Assembly (NCBI GenBank): GCA_012845835.1
Contig: JABAKD010000005.1
Span: forward strand, 62,001 to 126,000
Reading direction: 5' to 3'
From: Undaria pinnatifida
Taxonomy: Eukaryota > Sar > Phaeophyceae > Laminariales > Alariaceae
Length of the DNA stretch: 64,000 nucleotides
How positions within the stretch are numbered: position 1 is the first letter of the stretch; each line of letters begins with the position of its first letter. The notes under the pieces were generated by a model. It did not search any database and was not told the origin of the DNA. It saw nothing but the letters and a program-made list of their open reading frames with translations. The translations under genes were made by a program, and so were the position numbers. Shown here one piece after another: positions 35,833-46,402 of this stretch.

Positions 35833-36652
35833 TCATATCGTTAATGCGGCATCAAGAAAGACCGGAAGATCAGAACGTACCCGAAGGTCTACCCATGCTC
35901 CAAAATTCCCCAAAATAAGCTCGTTCAGTAGAGGCCGCAACGGCGTGTCGCATGCGTCTGAGGCTAACACCGAAGTACATAGAGAAATGCCGATGGTCCC
36001 CAGTTCCCGAACCTGCCACGGGATATTGGGACGAACGGCGCACAAATTATCAAGAACGGAGCCGCGATCCCAGCGAGAGATACCGTCGGCGGCAGCGTTG
36101 TGGATACCACGCATATGCGTTGCCTCGAAATGCCATCCGGATGACACTTCGAGAACACCGAGGAGACGCATGAGGTCACCGAAACGCGGTTCCAGCCCCC
36201 CCCCGGCACCGCCGCACCCAATGCACGGCGGTTTCGTTGTCTCTTCGCAACAACGCACAATCTCCCGTCGCTGACGGCTGATCGGCACACGAAGGCACTA
36301 GGACAAATGCCGACACAACCATGCCCAACAGTTCAAGCACGTTGATAGATAAGTCGTTTACCCCGCGGACGGACTTACTCGATCCGCAAAACCGTTACTG
36401 TTCATGGGCTGTGAGATCATAGCGATAGCAAACACCGATTTCAAGACAAAATCCCCCGACGGCGGTTTTTGAGGCGTCCGAGAACAACGTACGTTGTACA
36501 GGGCGCTCCCGCAAATTATACATTGGCACCGACAGCACCCCGCCGCGCGCGTCAACACCTTTGTCAACACCTTTGTCAACAAACCATCGCCAGAACTCGA
36601 GATCCGCATGGAACTTGGGCCCAAGGGCAACACGCCGCCCCGGATTGGCCAT
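35833..36652 (-). pseudogene. DIRS-type RNase H domain, frameshifted
   Basis: The first frame (36652-36395) has FSDASKTAVGGFC, the first RNase H strand with its catalytic Asp, preceded by a duplicated VDKGVDKGVD (from a short tandem repeat near 36560). After a frame change, 36288-35833 has ATHMRGIHNAAADGISRWDR (near 36123-36065), the C-terminal RNase H motif with the AD pair. It lies between the RT and recombinase parts, the usual DIRS order. Confidence 0.75.
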
Positions 36653-36917
36653 TCAGCCAGCAAAGTTATCACCGGCAGCCATGCGCGGCATCCCAACCGA
36701 AGCCAACAAACGATGCACGAAGAAGGCCGGGACGAATGGCAAAAGAGATGTGCATGATGAAACCCGCCAGCTGCGACACCTGCTTCGCTGAAGCACAGGT
36801 GCGAGTCGGGGGTCACTCCGTTGAAAGCAGTTGCAGCTTGAGGCGCTTATGTGGCGGCGCCGTCACCGTAAGCGCCTCTGTGTCCACCAACCAGCCCGGC
36901 ACTTCGAGACGCGTGTC

Positions 36918-37735
36918 TCAGTTAGTGATTTTGCTGGCGGACAACAGAGGAGGGTCGGACGCACCACGAACGCCCAACAAAGGAAAGTCGTCCGACGCCC
37001 ACGACCGCACAGCCCGCCAACAGCGACGGGCGTCCGGCCACCACTGAACCTCGACAAGAATGCCGTCGTCTACGTAGTACCGCACGAGAAAACGACTCCC
37101 GGCGTAGCAGCCGCTACCGGAAACGGTGAAACAGTCCGAAGGAGGGACGTAACCGAACCCCCCCCGCGGCGGGGCAAGACGCACATGTTCGACGGCAGCC
37201 GCCCCTTGTGGGGAAACAGCCGCATCTTCAAACGTAGAGTGGGTGTGGGAATGTCCAAGCACAGAAGCCATCAGCCCCCAGAACCCAGGACGATTACGCG
37301 ACATGAATTGCAAGCGGAGATCCACAACTACGTGTTCGCCCATCGCGTACGAGAAACCCGGCGCCCCTACCGGGTCAACCAAGCCTTGACGATAGGCGTC
37401 TTTCACGTCAACGCGGCAATGGACGATTTTAGCTGCAGGACCGTGCATCAACCAAATTCATCCCGAATTATATGACCGAGCTCGCAGGAGGGGGCGGAGG
37501 AAGAATCGCTATTGTCGTTAACGCTGGAATGGCCGCCCGCGCGCGCAAACTTGAGATCGTGAATGATGCGAAACTTTGGCTTAAGCATGACGGCCAAGGA
37601 AAACACGTGAACCCGGAATATCGGACGCGGAACTGAGTTTAAATACCAAAGCCCGACCGTGCAGAACGTCAGCACAAATCTTTCGGTGAACAGCAACGGC
37701 ATGGGGAGCGACGCTCGGGTGGTTACCGTGTGCAA
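36918..37735 (-). pseudogene. DIRS-type reverse transcriptase, frameshifted
   Basis: The first frame (37735-37448) carries KPKFRIIHDLKFA, the RT motif preceding the palm, followed by a Ser-rich loop. The second frame (37451-36918) has HCRVDVKDAYRQ (palm Asp), then RYYVDDGILVEV with the YVDD catalytic box at residues 126-129 (37076-37065). The two frames overlap, so at least one frameshift lies near 37450. The 214-codon + strand frame 36831-37475 is its antisense shadow. Confidence 0.8.
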
Positions 37736-37987
37736 CCTCAGCAGTCAGATCACCCCCCCCGCGCAACACACACCGGTGTGCCCGGTGCAGAACGCGGAGC
37801 AACTGGTCAACACGAGGGAAGTTCTTGACGGTACCAAACCAATGACGAACGAGGTATGATGAGGATGAACGTGTGGGGCAATGCGAGCAGATTCGACAGC
37901 GGACGTAAAAAATTTAACACTGTCTGAACAGGCACGCAAATAAGACGACCCCGCGCTTGCAATCACATCGATATTCGCCGAACATGT

Positions 37988-38482
37988 TTACGAGACCGAC
38001 CGCACTACGCTATCCTGCGCGGCGCGCCACGCCTCAACCGCCGAATCTAACTGTGCGCGCGCGCCCTCGCCGTCGGTCGAGCCGTGTTCGCAACCCGAGT
38101 CAAAATCCGAACGTCGCACACGTTCGCTACGGCTAACTGTATCTCCGCGCGTGACCGATAAGGCAGTATCTACAATGCGCGACGAGACTAGCGTACACGC
38201 ACGCGCGCGCTCCCCATGGTCACCTCTATTCGCGAAAACGACGGATCCCGGAGCAACGGGTACACGCTCGCGCCTAACGCCGCCTTCGCCCGCCATCGCC
38301 TCCAACGCACGCCCCCGTAACCCGCCCGTGACTCCGCGGACTGCCGGTACGGTCGGCGTTCCGCCAACGTCGACAGTCGATGCAACCTCCCCACCAACCG
38401 CCAACGCAGCAGCCGCGCCCCCCGAGGTTGGACCCAACACGCGGCCGCCACTCTCAATTGTTGATACAGCCACTACATCCAC
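37988..38482 (-). pseudogene. linker or pol N-terminal fragment of the DIRS-like element
   Basis: A 164-codon minus-strand frame between the gag zinc finger and the RT. It is Val/Ala/Gly/Arg-rich with no recognised motif. Its position suggests the N-terminal part of the RT reading frame or the end of gag, in a third frame. A different-frame + ORF (38151-38798) overlaps and is treated as a shadow. Confidence 0.35.
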
Positions 38483-38541
38483 CGTCGGCGCCTCAGCTGC
38501 GCCTCAAAGGTTGGCCCCACCTGGCGGCAAGACCCGTGTCT

Positions 38542-39593
38542 TCATCCAGAACCAGAACCAGCGCCTCTACCCCCTCGCCCCCCTCTGTTGCTCGCTGCGG
38601 GGAGGACCGCCCGCAGCGACAACGCCCGCGACCCTCTGCCCGCCGCCGTCACGTTTCCACCGCCTTCCTCTCCGCGAGCAGGTGGAGATGGCGAGGATGC
38701 CAAGGCCGCGCAGGCCTCGTGCAGGAACATACACGGAGACCAGTTGCATTTACCGGTGGGCGCGAACATTCGGCAGGCCTGGGGGAGACTTGAATTGACC
38801 TTTCCCCTGGACCCTGTCGACCCAACAGGGGAAGCGGTGGCCTTCCGCTCGGTGGACCTGTCTGCGTCGGAACCGATGCTGCTGAGTGCGAGCCGGAGCA
38901 CCTCCTCCCCGCCGCGGCAAAAGTCGAGAGTGCGTACGAAGGCGGGCATGGGTGGGGGGTCGAACACCGTACCAGCTAGGGGAGGGACAACAGCAGGGGA
39001 AGACCGCTGCGCGGCCCGCATGAGCTCACTCACGCACAATACGATGTCTCGGTTGACCATATCACACAGCACTGCATGCGCGTCTGGGACGGACAGCATA
39101 CGGTAGTTGCTAAAGGTGTGCGCACGCAAGCCCACGACCCCCACCGTAAACGCGTCGCCGAGGGCGTTGACCGGCGCCAGACAGGGGAGATCGTCGGCGA
39201 CCCCGGACGAGAGACCCACAGAAACAATCGATGCCGTTCCTGAGCGTCGCCGTCGTCTCGGGAGGCTACCCGACCAGAGTTGTTCACCACGAACTGTCGA
39301 ACGATGATGTCCATATTAACTACCTGATCAACTAAAGCAGCCGCTGCCTCGCGGGAGGTAGAGGCGGATGCCGATACCTCGGCAAAGTTGTCGTCAAGGC
39401 GCTCATGGACCCGCGCGAATTCAACCTGTCGGGCCCACGTGGGCCAGCCGTCTGAAGGCAAGGCCGCACCGACCGCTGGCGGCCCGGAGGAGGACCCCGA
39501 GCCCGCGAGAGCTGCGGCGGCCCGGGCACCCAGAGTAGTCTCCGCCTCAGCACTGGCGGCGGCAGGCGCCGCGGCACCCGGCGAATCACCCAT
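38542..39593 (-). pseudogene. DIRS-type gag-like protein with CCCH zinc finger, frameshifted
   Basis: The first frame (39593-39030) starts MGDSPGAAAPAAASAEAE. It has an Ala/Ser-rich head and a helical stretch (RVHERLDDNFAEVSASAS). Coding then seems to move to the frame 39219-38542, with the switch near 39240. This second frame contains CRMFAPTGKCNWSPCMFLH, a C-x8-C-x4-C-x3-H zinc finger near the C terminus, and ends in a Gly/Arg-rich tail. It is the first gene after A1, the expected gag position. Whether the frame switch is decay or a programmed shift cannot be told here. Confidence 0.65.
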
Positions 39594-39728
39594 CGTCGAA
39601 GCGATAGCCCGCAGCGCTCGCCACAGCAGCAGTCACAGCGAATTATCACCACGGCAGTCACCACAGCAGTCCCAGCGAAGTCTCACAGCAGCAGGCGCAG
39701 CGAAGCTCACTTACAGCAGAAATCAGCG

Positions 39729-39954
39729 AGTCTATCACACCTTGAACCTGTCTCGCTGACAATGCTGCTCTCTTCTCTGCGTGCTTGGCTTGCTAGTCAG
39801 CAACCACACAGAATGATCCAAGGTTCCCTTCGCTATACCAGAACTAGTACAAGTAACCACCCGCGTTGATCTCATTGATCAACGTGCGATAACCCCAAAC
39901 TCCTTCCGTATATATAGAGCCCTTATTTTTTCATGCCTCGATAATAGTACGCTT
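39729..39954 (-). repeat. split direct repeat A1
   Basis: Matches 34308-34533. It is the outer 5' end of the DIRS-like element on the minus strand, about 135 bp before the gag start. Between A1 and gag lies a CAGCAG(T/C)CACAGCGAA-type short repeat (39625-39720). Confidence 0.85.
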
Positions 39955-40880
39955 CTTACCAAAACAGCCGACCTCACGCTTGCAAAATTCAATAATGAGT
40001 AACAACATTATGACTGGTGTCCCAAATTATGCTGTCTTTTACTGCCTAGTACGTACCCATGAAATATAGCCGTGAAACGGATGAACTAATATTTTTGTAT
40101 TTCCGTTACGTACACAGGCGGTGCCGGGGGATCTGCCAACATTTGCAGGAAGGAATAGCCTGCCAACACAAAAAACGCCTGCAGAACCTACTCTACAGAA
40201 CCAGATTTCAATTGATTGGACAAGGTGCGCGCTGTGATCGCGCCGGTCTCTCAGCGAGAGAAGAGAGACCGCAAGCGGGACGGCGCGCAGCGCAGACACC
40301 AGACAAATGACACCACAGCCGGCTCCTCAGCACCATGCTGGTGTGGCGGCTGCGTACGCTTTGGTATGTCTAATTGCGGCTCTCCTAGCCTACGACCACC
40401 AGGCTCGTTTCCGTGGTCCCGAGCCAAGGCGCCTCCCTGCAGCGGCATTTGTAGTGTGACTAATTAGTGTTTCGTCTCTTGGAGCCTGCCATTTGTCGAT
40501 GCGACGAAGGGGGTAGTTAGGGCGGAGGGAGCGGTAGGGGCATCGGAGGCAGCAGCGGCGGAGATCGTGACGGTGGAGGTAGCGATGGAAGTAGCGGTGG
40601 AAGCAGCGATGATGGACCCGGTCGGGAGAGCAAACCACAACAAATTTCAACTTCATCTACTTTGACAACATCGAACTAGGGCGGCGTCTATTCATCGACA
40701 CCACGAGCACTATTCTGTCAAAGCCAGCAGAAAGCGCGTTAAGGGGGGGAGCAAGCGGGTGGGGTAGTTTCCTCACAGCCTTTTACCTACGCTATACAAT
40801 GCAGGATGTGAGTGGGTCTATCGTAGACTTCTGTTTGTTCCTGCTGCTGTACGGACGGATCTTATACCTGGTACCATGTT
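39955..40880. other. no recognisable gene
   Basis: Open frames of 83-88 codons are present without domains. A short GGAAGTAGCGGTGG-type repeat lies near 40555-40610. A small hairpin (GGTCTCTC / GAGAGACC) is at 40245-40270. Confidence 0.45.
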
Positions 40881-41640
40881 TAAGCATTACAGGACACCAG
40901 ATAAGAAACATGCATACCTGGTGCTTGCGGTAAGCTGGCTTTCTTATTTGTGTAGGGGTACGTTCTACACTGACTTCAGTATTACAGCTCCCGAGCTTCT
41001 CATTTGCCTGAAAATGTCAAGTTGGCCTTCTTATTGCTGCACCTCCAGACTGATATTACAGGTAGGTGTCTTGTACTCCTGTAGTGCTGCTGTAGACTAT
41101 ATCGTAAGGCACGGAAATACTGACCTACAGCAGTAGGCTGGCTTTCGTATTTGGCAGAGGGTTTGTTCTGACAGGTAACTTCAGTATATTGACTCCCGAG
41201 TTTCTCATTCCGGTAGCTCAATATCACCCTGGCTTTCGTATTACCAGGTTTACTTTTTCGTGCCCTGTACTGCTCTACATCAGCAGTTTGTGTGCGGCAA
41301 TGATATTTGGATACGAGGTACGAGTCGTACCAGGTCATTGTAGGCTACTGCTATTGCTGCTTGTGCGCTGCTGGTTGCATTCGAATCTACAAGGCATCAA
41401 GCATGATAGCTTTGAGAATGCGATACCTGATACCTGGTACGAAGTAAATACCATACCTGACCTCTGATTAATCGCGTGCCAGATACCAGATGCATTGGTA
41501 CAGTACACCTAAAGATGCCAGGTACATAAAATAGTGACCTAGTCTGGCTTTCTTACTCGAGAGAGGGTGCACTCTACCTTATTGTACATTAACTTCAGTA
41601 TAACGTATCCCGAGTTTCATATTTTTGTGCAAATAACAGC
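40881..41640. repeat. degenerate repeats with GGCTGGCTTTCKTATT phrase
   Basis: The phrase (A)GGCTGGCTTTCKTATTTG followed by a CTTCAGTAT and CCCGAG(C/T)TTCTCATT section recurs at about 40930-41010, 41137-41215 and 41543-41625. A partial copy is near 41228. Spacing is irregular (~205 and ~405 bp). No protein domain was seen. Confidence 0.55.
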
Positions 41641-42106
41641 CTGGCTGATTACCTTATCTATTTTGAAGCTAATGCTTCTGCTGAAGCTTGTTTGCTGTCG
41701 CAGCTTGTACGCTCGTGCACGTGATGTGTAGCTCTGAGCATGTGATGACTGGTACAGGATAACTGGCACCTGGTACAATTGTTGCAGTCGGGTTTTCTTC
41801 GTTCGGGAGTTCGCAGCTGGCACAAGGCGTATTCAATTCGAAAATTGTCGCGTGCGTTTACCAAGATGAAAAACCAGCGTGACTTGGTATCAGGACATGA
41901 TGGTAGACTTAGCGTCAACACCAAGTCAGACGCGACGTAAACACCGTGGACGCGCTGACTCACGCGAAAGCTTGTTGGGTGCAGACGCCATCTCTTTCGC
42001 TGGCGGGTGTAGTGTCTAGTTTGCATGGGAAAGCGTTGCCCACAGACCCGACCTTCTGCTTGTCTCGCCGAAGTTCTCCCCTCAACGCCCATCTAGTGAC
42101 ACTACT
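41641..42106. other. no recognisable gene
   Basis: A minus-strand frame of 144 codons (42092-41658) is open but shows no domain. It adjoins the decayed minus-strand region that follows and could be its 3' part. Confidence 0.35.
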
Positions 42107-42757
42107 CTAGTCCACCTCAGCTGCCCTAGCGCGACCCCTCTCTTCCCACTCCCGCAAGACGCGGGACCTTTCCTGGGCTGCCGCTCGCATCCGCCCCTCC
42201 GCTGCCGCGTAGGAGGTGGCGGGTTTCGCCTGTGCCGCCTCGGCCGTAGCGAGCGTCTGGGTATGGGCACGGGTCGCCTCTTCTTGAGCAACGGAGACCT
42301 TTCGGGCGGCGTTGGAAAGCACCTATTCCTGGCCAGCACCTGTCCCTAGACGGAGGCAGAGGCCATGCCGGACGTCGGCCGGGATACTCTGCCAGTGGTC
42401 CTCAGTGAGGGTACCCTGGATTATGGGGGGCAATGCCGGGGGGCGGTGGGATCTCCGATTGGAGGGGCGGCATCTCCACATGGCCCCGGCGGGCCGGTCA
42501 AGATGGCTCCAGCTCCTCGAACAGCAGGGAGCCCGTCCTCGTGGGGGGCTGGACGGTGGCCGGACAACCCCGTCCCCTCTTTCGGGGTAGGGAAGGGCGT
42601 CGTCGTCCGTGTCGTCACGCGGGGGAAGTGTGTTGTCAACTACGCCGTCCGATAGGTAGGGCAATGCGCTCCCCTCGTCCTCGGAGAGCTCGCAGCGAGC
42701 GTCGCGGCGCCGTCGGTACGTGTCGCTTCCCCGATCCTCGTCCGATCCCGTAGACAT
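42107..42757 (-). pseudogene. hypothetical acidic/coiled-coil protein remnant
   Basis: The frame 42757-42323 starts MSTGSDEDRGSDTYRRRRD and is acidic and Pro/Arg-rich. It ends with LTEDHWQSIPADVRHGLCLR and a stop. Directly after it, 42322-42107 in another frame reads as an Ala/Glu/Arg-rich likely coiled coil (AARKVSVAQEEATRAHTQTL, ERSRVLREWEERGRARAAEV). The two look like one product split by a stop or frame change. No family is recognised; a gag-like or structural role is only a guess. Confidence 0.35.
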
Positions 42758-42759
42758 CT

Positions 42760-43560
42760 GGGGAGGGGGGGGGGGGGTAGGGGGGCGAGGGCAGACGGGG
42801 GTGCGGCGGTGAGTGGGAACCAGGCGCAGTAAGATCGTGAGACGTCGTGGTACAAGGAGCGGCGAGCTCTACATGAGCACTGTGAGTACCAAAGGCGTGC
42901 GTATCGGCACAGGCGGCGTCGCTCCCTACCCTAGCAGCAGTACGAAGCTTAATCTCAACGCCGACTGCACTCGCAGTAACCCCAGCAGCGCTGTGGGGTG
43001 CTGGAGCAAAAATACTTGGGCTCGAAAAGACGGCCACAGCCTCGTATACCGCAGTGCCTGTGCTAGCCACGGCGGGAGCAACAACAATGCGGGGCGCTGA
43101 CGCAAGAACATCTGCTCTCACAAAGGCGACGGCACGCTCATGGACAGCAGTGCGTACGCTCGCTATAGCAGCAACAACGCTGCGAGGCGCCGACGCCGAA
43201 GCATCTCTGGTCGCAACGGCGACGGGAGGCTCATGTACCGCAATGCGTGCGCTCGCTACAGCAGTAGCAACAGCACTGCCAGGCGTTGACGCCGACATAT
43301 TTACGGTCGCAACAGCGACGGCAGGCTTATGTACAGTGCCTGGTAGAGGGTACGCTCGCCACAGCAGTACCAACAGCATTGTGAGGCGCTGACGGCGAAG
43401 CTTCTGCGGTCGCCACATCGGTAGCAGGCTCGTGTACAGCAGTGGGCACGCTCGCCACAGCGGTACAAAAAATATTGCGAGGCGCTGAGGCCGAAGCATC
43501 GGCGGTCGCAACAACGGTGGCAGGTTCACGCAGAGCCGTGTCTACGCTCGCCAACGCAGA
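42760..43560 (-). pseudogene. Ala/Val-rich ~32-residue tandem-repeat coding remnant
   Basis: About six ~95-bp units (starting near 42987, 43089, 43182, 43278, 43381, 43476 on +) translate on the minus strand to variants of ASAPRN-VGTAVASVRTAVHEPA-VAVATAD. The unit at 43278-43380 is ~103 bp instead of 93-96. This breaks the frame and splits the array into 43554-43327 and 43529-42636. An intact long repeat protein may once have existed. No family is recognised. Confidence 0.4.
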
Positions 43561-43570
43561 AGGTGATGCA
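42985..43570. repeat. ~95-bp coding minisatellite
   Basis: Six imperfect head-to-tail units share GCGAGGCGCTGACGCCGAAG-like and ACGCTCGCYACAGCAGTA phrases. Spacings by eye are about 102, 93, 96, 103 and 95 bp. Confidence 0.8.
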
Positions 43571-43639
43571 GCCGCTTCTGTTGCTGCTTGGCGCCTGAGA
43601 CGACTAGCGCTCTGGGCCTAGGGCTCGCTCAGTGGGGGG

Positions 43640-44375
43640 GCAGCCTCGCTAGCTGAACACGTACTACCAGTAGAGCTTAGGCCAAGACAACCACTCGTAG
43701 AATGCATCTGTCCGTAGCGTGGGCATTGTGCTGTCTTGATCAGGTGATGGTCAGACCCACCTCGATCACCCCTTTTTGCTCACCATCAGCTCTCATCTGA
43801 TGAGCAAGTCAACCACCATTTAACATATCGGCTTGGGGTCGCCGACCAACATCATCATCTTATCTTCTGCATTGTGAGCTCTGCTCTTACAGGCTCACCA
43901 AACTGTGGCCTTGGTTTGCCTCAAATCGTATGTGCCATGTCTTCATCGGGTCATCCGAAAGCGAGCCTTCGAGCGTACACCAGCTACGAGCTGATACACG
44001 CCGCATGTCATCCCGCATATACGAGGGCAAAGGCAACCTTTCCTTTCCTTTCCGATCTTGCATCACATTCTTCAGAACCCCTGTCGTTTGTTGTGCTCAA
44101 TTTTTTCTTCATAGTTTATTTTTTCTTTTTTTTCCTCGTTTTGTTTGGCCTGGCTTGTTTTGTTGTGTTCTCGCACCCGGTGTGTGTGTGTGTTCTTCAC
44201 ATACCCGGTACGCTGCTAGCACGTCACTTTTTTTACCTTATTGCGACTGTTTGGTTTACTCTATTTCGCAGTCGCCTGTGACCACAAATTCTATGTCCCT
44301 CTAGGATGAATCAGGACGGACTCTTGGTGTACTGACTGTGTTGGGTAGAAAGCACGCTGTAATGTGAAGATGACG
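43640..44375 (+). mobile_element. diverged LINE 3' end
   Basis: 44275-44375 (CCTGTGACCACA...CTAGGATGAATCAGGACGGAC...TTGGTGTACTGACTG...GTAATGTGAAGA) is clearly related to the 3' end of the LINE at 28699-33029 but diverged. A T-rich stretch precedes it, as in that LINE. There is no intact RT. The left boundary is uncertain; 43640-44000 may be unrelated. Confidence 0.55.
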
Positions 44376-45519
44376 ACAAGAACGGTATCAACAACAACAA
44401 CTGTTTGTTACTAACTGCGCCATGCGTGGTGCTGAGATATGTGTGCACCGTGTGCTTTCGCGATTGGCCTCTTGCCGGGGGGCATATCGATACATTGTAG
44501 TTTGCTGTGATACGCACGTTGTTTATTTAGATGATATGCTACACACAATACACTGCTGTACACCTTTCCGTGACATAATGAGAATGCATGCATACGCACA
44601 CCAGCTGATGCATACATGACTACTGCCACTCGTACACCTCTACAAACCAGTACGAGTAGTAGAGTGTGTATCCTATAATTCGTTATTGCATTTTCATAGC
44701 TATTAGAGTCTAATTAGCATGCACGACGCGAAGAAAAAAATAAGCTACTGTACTTATCATATGTATCGTACGAGTATACAACTAGACTATAATATTATTT
44801 ACACATCAAAACCGATTTTCAGCTTGGCGCCACCACATTAAAGCTTAGGGTTAGGGTTGGGCGCCGTGTAGATCAAGATTGATTTAGAGATCAGCTCATC
44901 TAGATTCAGATTACTTCTTCATTTATAAGATTGCGGAATCAATATATAATCATGCCTTTTGCTTGGCACTATCCAAGAAGATTGATATAGTAGGCATTGC
45001 TGTTTCCGGAGGTAATCTCGATCATTGATGTACCCCCCCGCATATTTTACGAGAAAAAAAATATTCCCTCCACGTCAGGAACATCCCGTATTCTACACAT
45101 TTCATACCTGTTACGGCAAAAAAAAATATAATGTGCGAACTGCTCATTGCAAAAATAACACGTTTAACGAGCGCAAGTATAAACAGACCGAAATACAAGC
45201 AATCGAAGGCAACGCATGTCCTTACGACAGCATTCGCCCATCACACCACCTCATTGCAATTGGTTTCGAGCGTCGCCGAACTGGGTTCAACGCATGACCC
45301 CAGCGCCTTAGGTGGGGGGTGAGGAGCGGTTGCAAGAGCCAAATACGCTGCTTGATCACTTGATCCTGACGATTGGTATACCGAGCAATCACAGGGCCGC
45401 GTCTCCGCATCAGGTGTGTGAGGAATTTTTCGTTGTTTATTTTCAATTAGCTGTCGCGTTGACACATAAGATACATAGTCCAGACTATACGTATAGTCTA
45501 CATATTTTATAGAAATATA
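44376..45519. other. no gene recognised; one TTAGGG motif
   Basis: AT-rich, unassigned sequence. It includes TTAGGGTTAGGGTTGGG at 44845-44861, a short interstitial telomere-like motif on the opposite strand to the 2.17- and 17.9-kb ones. A perfect 18-bp palindrome AGACTATACGTATAGTCT lies at 45482-45499, just before a foldback end. Confidence 0.5.
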
Positions 45520-46402
45520 AATACACTCCAGCTGTAAGATCGTAGATTTTGTCGAAATATATATTATAGTCTATACATATGCTACCCGGGGGGGATATTG
45601 AGGACAGGAACATCATTCAACGATGATCTACTGCATGCTAAGGCATGCATTTGTGAGCACCACTAACACGAGCATCATACCGGAACGCGATTATCTATAT
45701 GTGACCCCTCTACATCGACGACACGGAAAACACAGGTGACGTATGATCGTATTTAATTTTATGTGAAGAGAAATTTTGTGCGGGCAGAGATGCTAAATTG
45801 GTAAGCCGCACCAACATACTTACGGTCCTTCGTATGTACGGTCCTGCATGATTGCCTGCCATCGTATCTATGCCGAACGAAGTAACATATACAGTATTCT
45901 ATATGTCCATCGAAGTAACGTAGTTGAGCGCGCGTTCAGCAAGAGTTCTAAATATATTCAAGCCTGTGTGCTGATATGCCCGTTCCCCCGTTGTGTTCAA
46001 TTGCCGATGGCATTGCATGATCAAATCATCTTGCCTGGTGTGTCTCTACTGTGTGTATCTCTGTCTTCTAACGTCACAGCTCGGCATCACCACGGAGGTT
46101 GGTTGTTCTGGATGTAGACGGGTGGAAATATCAGTTCGGCGTCGAGAACACAAACACCTACGATTGAAAAGAATTAGTAGATGTCCCATGTATCTGGCAC
46201 GCATTTAAAGTCGTATGCAATGGTATAGACTATGTTGACCCTGGTACAAGCTACACTACTACATACAGTAGTTTCAAGGGGAGTCACCGACCTATATTTT
46301 AATGAGGACACACACCCAGGTATATGCTCGATCAGAGTATCACGCATAACTGGCAAAGACGAGTTTCGACAAAATATTCGATCTCACAGATGGAGTGTTT
46401 TT
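45520..46402. mobile_element. decayed foldback-family element with both ends
   Basis: The left end is 45520-45565 (AATACACTCCAGCTGTAAGATCG...TTTTGTCGAAA). The right end is 46229-46402 (TGTTGACCCTGGTACAAGC, AAGGGGAGTCACCGACCTATA, GACGAGTTTCGACAAAATATTCGATC, CACAGATGGAGTGT). The centre lacks G-tracts. It contains a trace resembling a LINE tail (GTTCTGGATGTAGACGGGTG...GAGAACACAAACAC, 46105-46158), so the interior may be a replacement. The ends are in inverted orientation, as in the complete copies. Confidence 0.6.

Larger units (their letters stand above)
33489..39954 (-). mobile_element. DIRS-order (PAT-like) retrotransposon with split direct repeats, decayed
   Basis: Read on the minus strand the order is: A1 (39954-39729), gag, RT, RNase H, tyrosine recombinase, B1 (34710-34549), A2 (34533-34308), then 656 bp, then B2 (33651-33489). 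A1 and A2 are ~226-bp copies of each other, and B1 and B2 ~162-bp copies. This split-direct-repeat layout, with a tyrosine recombinase instead of an integrase, defines PAT/Kangaroo/Ngaro-type DIRS elements. Every protein region is interrupted by frameshifts or stops. No methyltransferase domain was recognised. Confidence 0.85.

Noticed and set aside
35468..36274. 268-codon + strand open frame
   Set aside because: It is antisense to the DIRS tyrosine recombinase and RNase H, whose motifs are recognisable on the minus strand.
36831..37475. 214-codon + strand open frame
   Set aside because: It is antisense to the DIRS reverse transcriptase containing the YVDD box.
45230..45330. GGTTCAACGC stretch as a possible tRNA or SINE head
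   Set aside because: Neither strand gives a cloverleaf or properly spaced A and B boxes.
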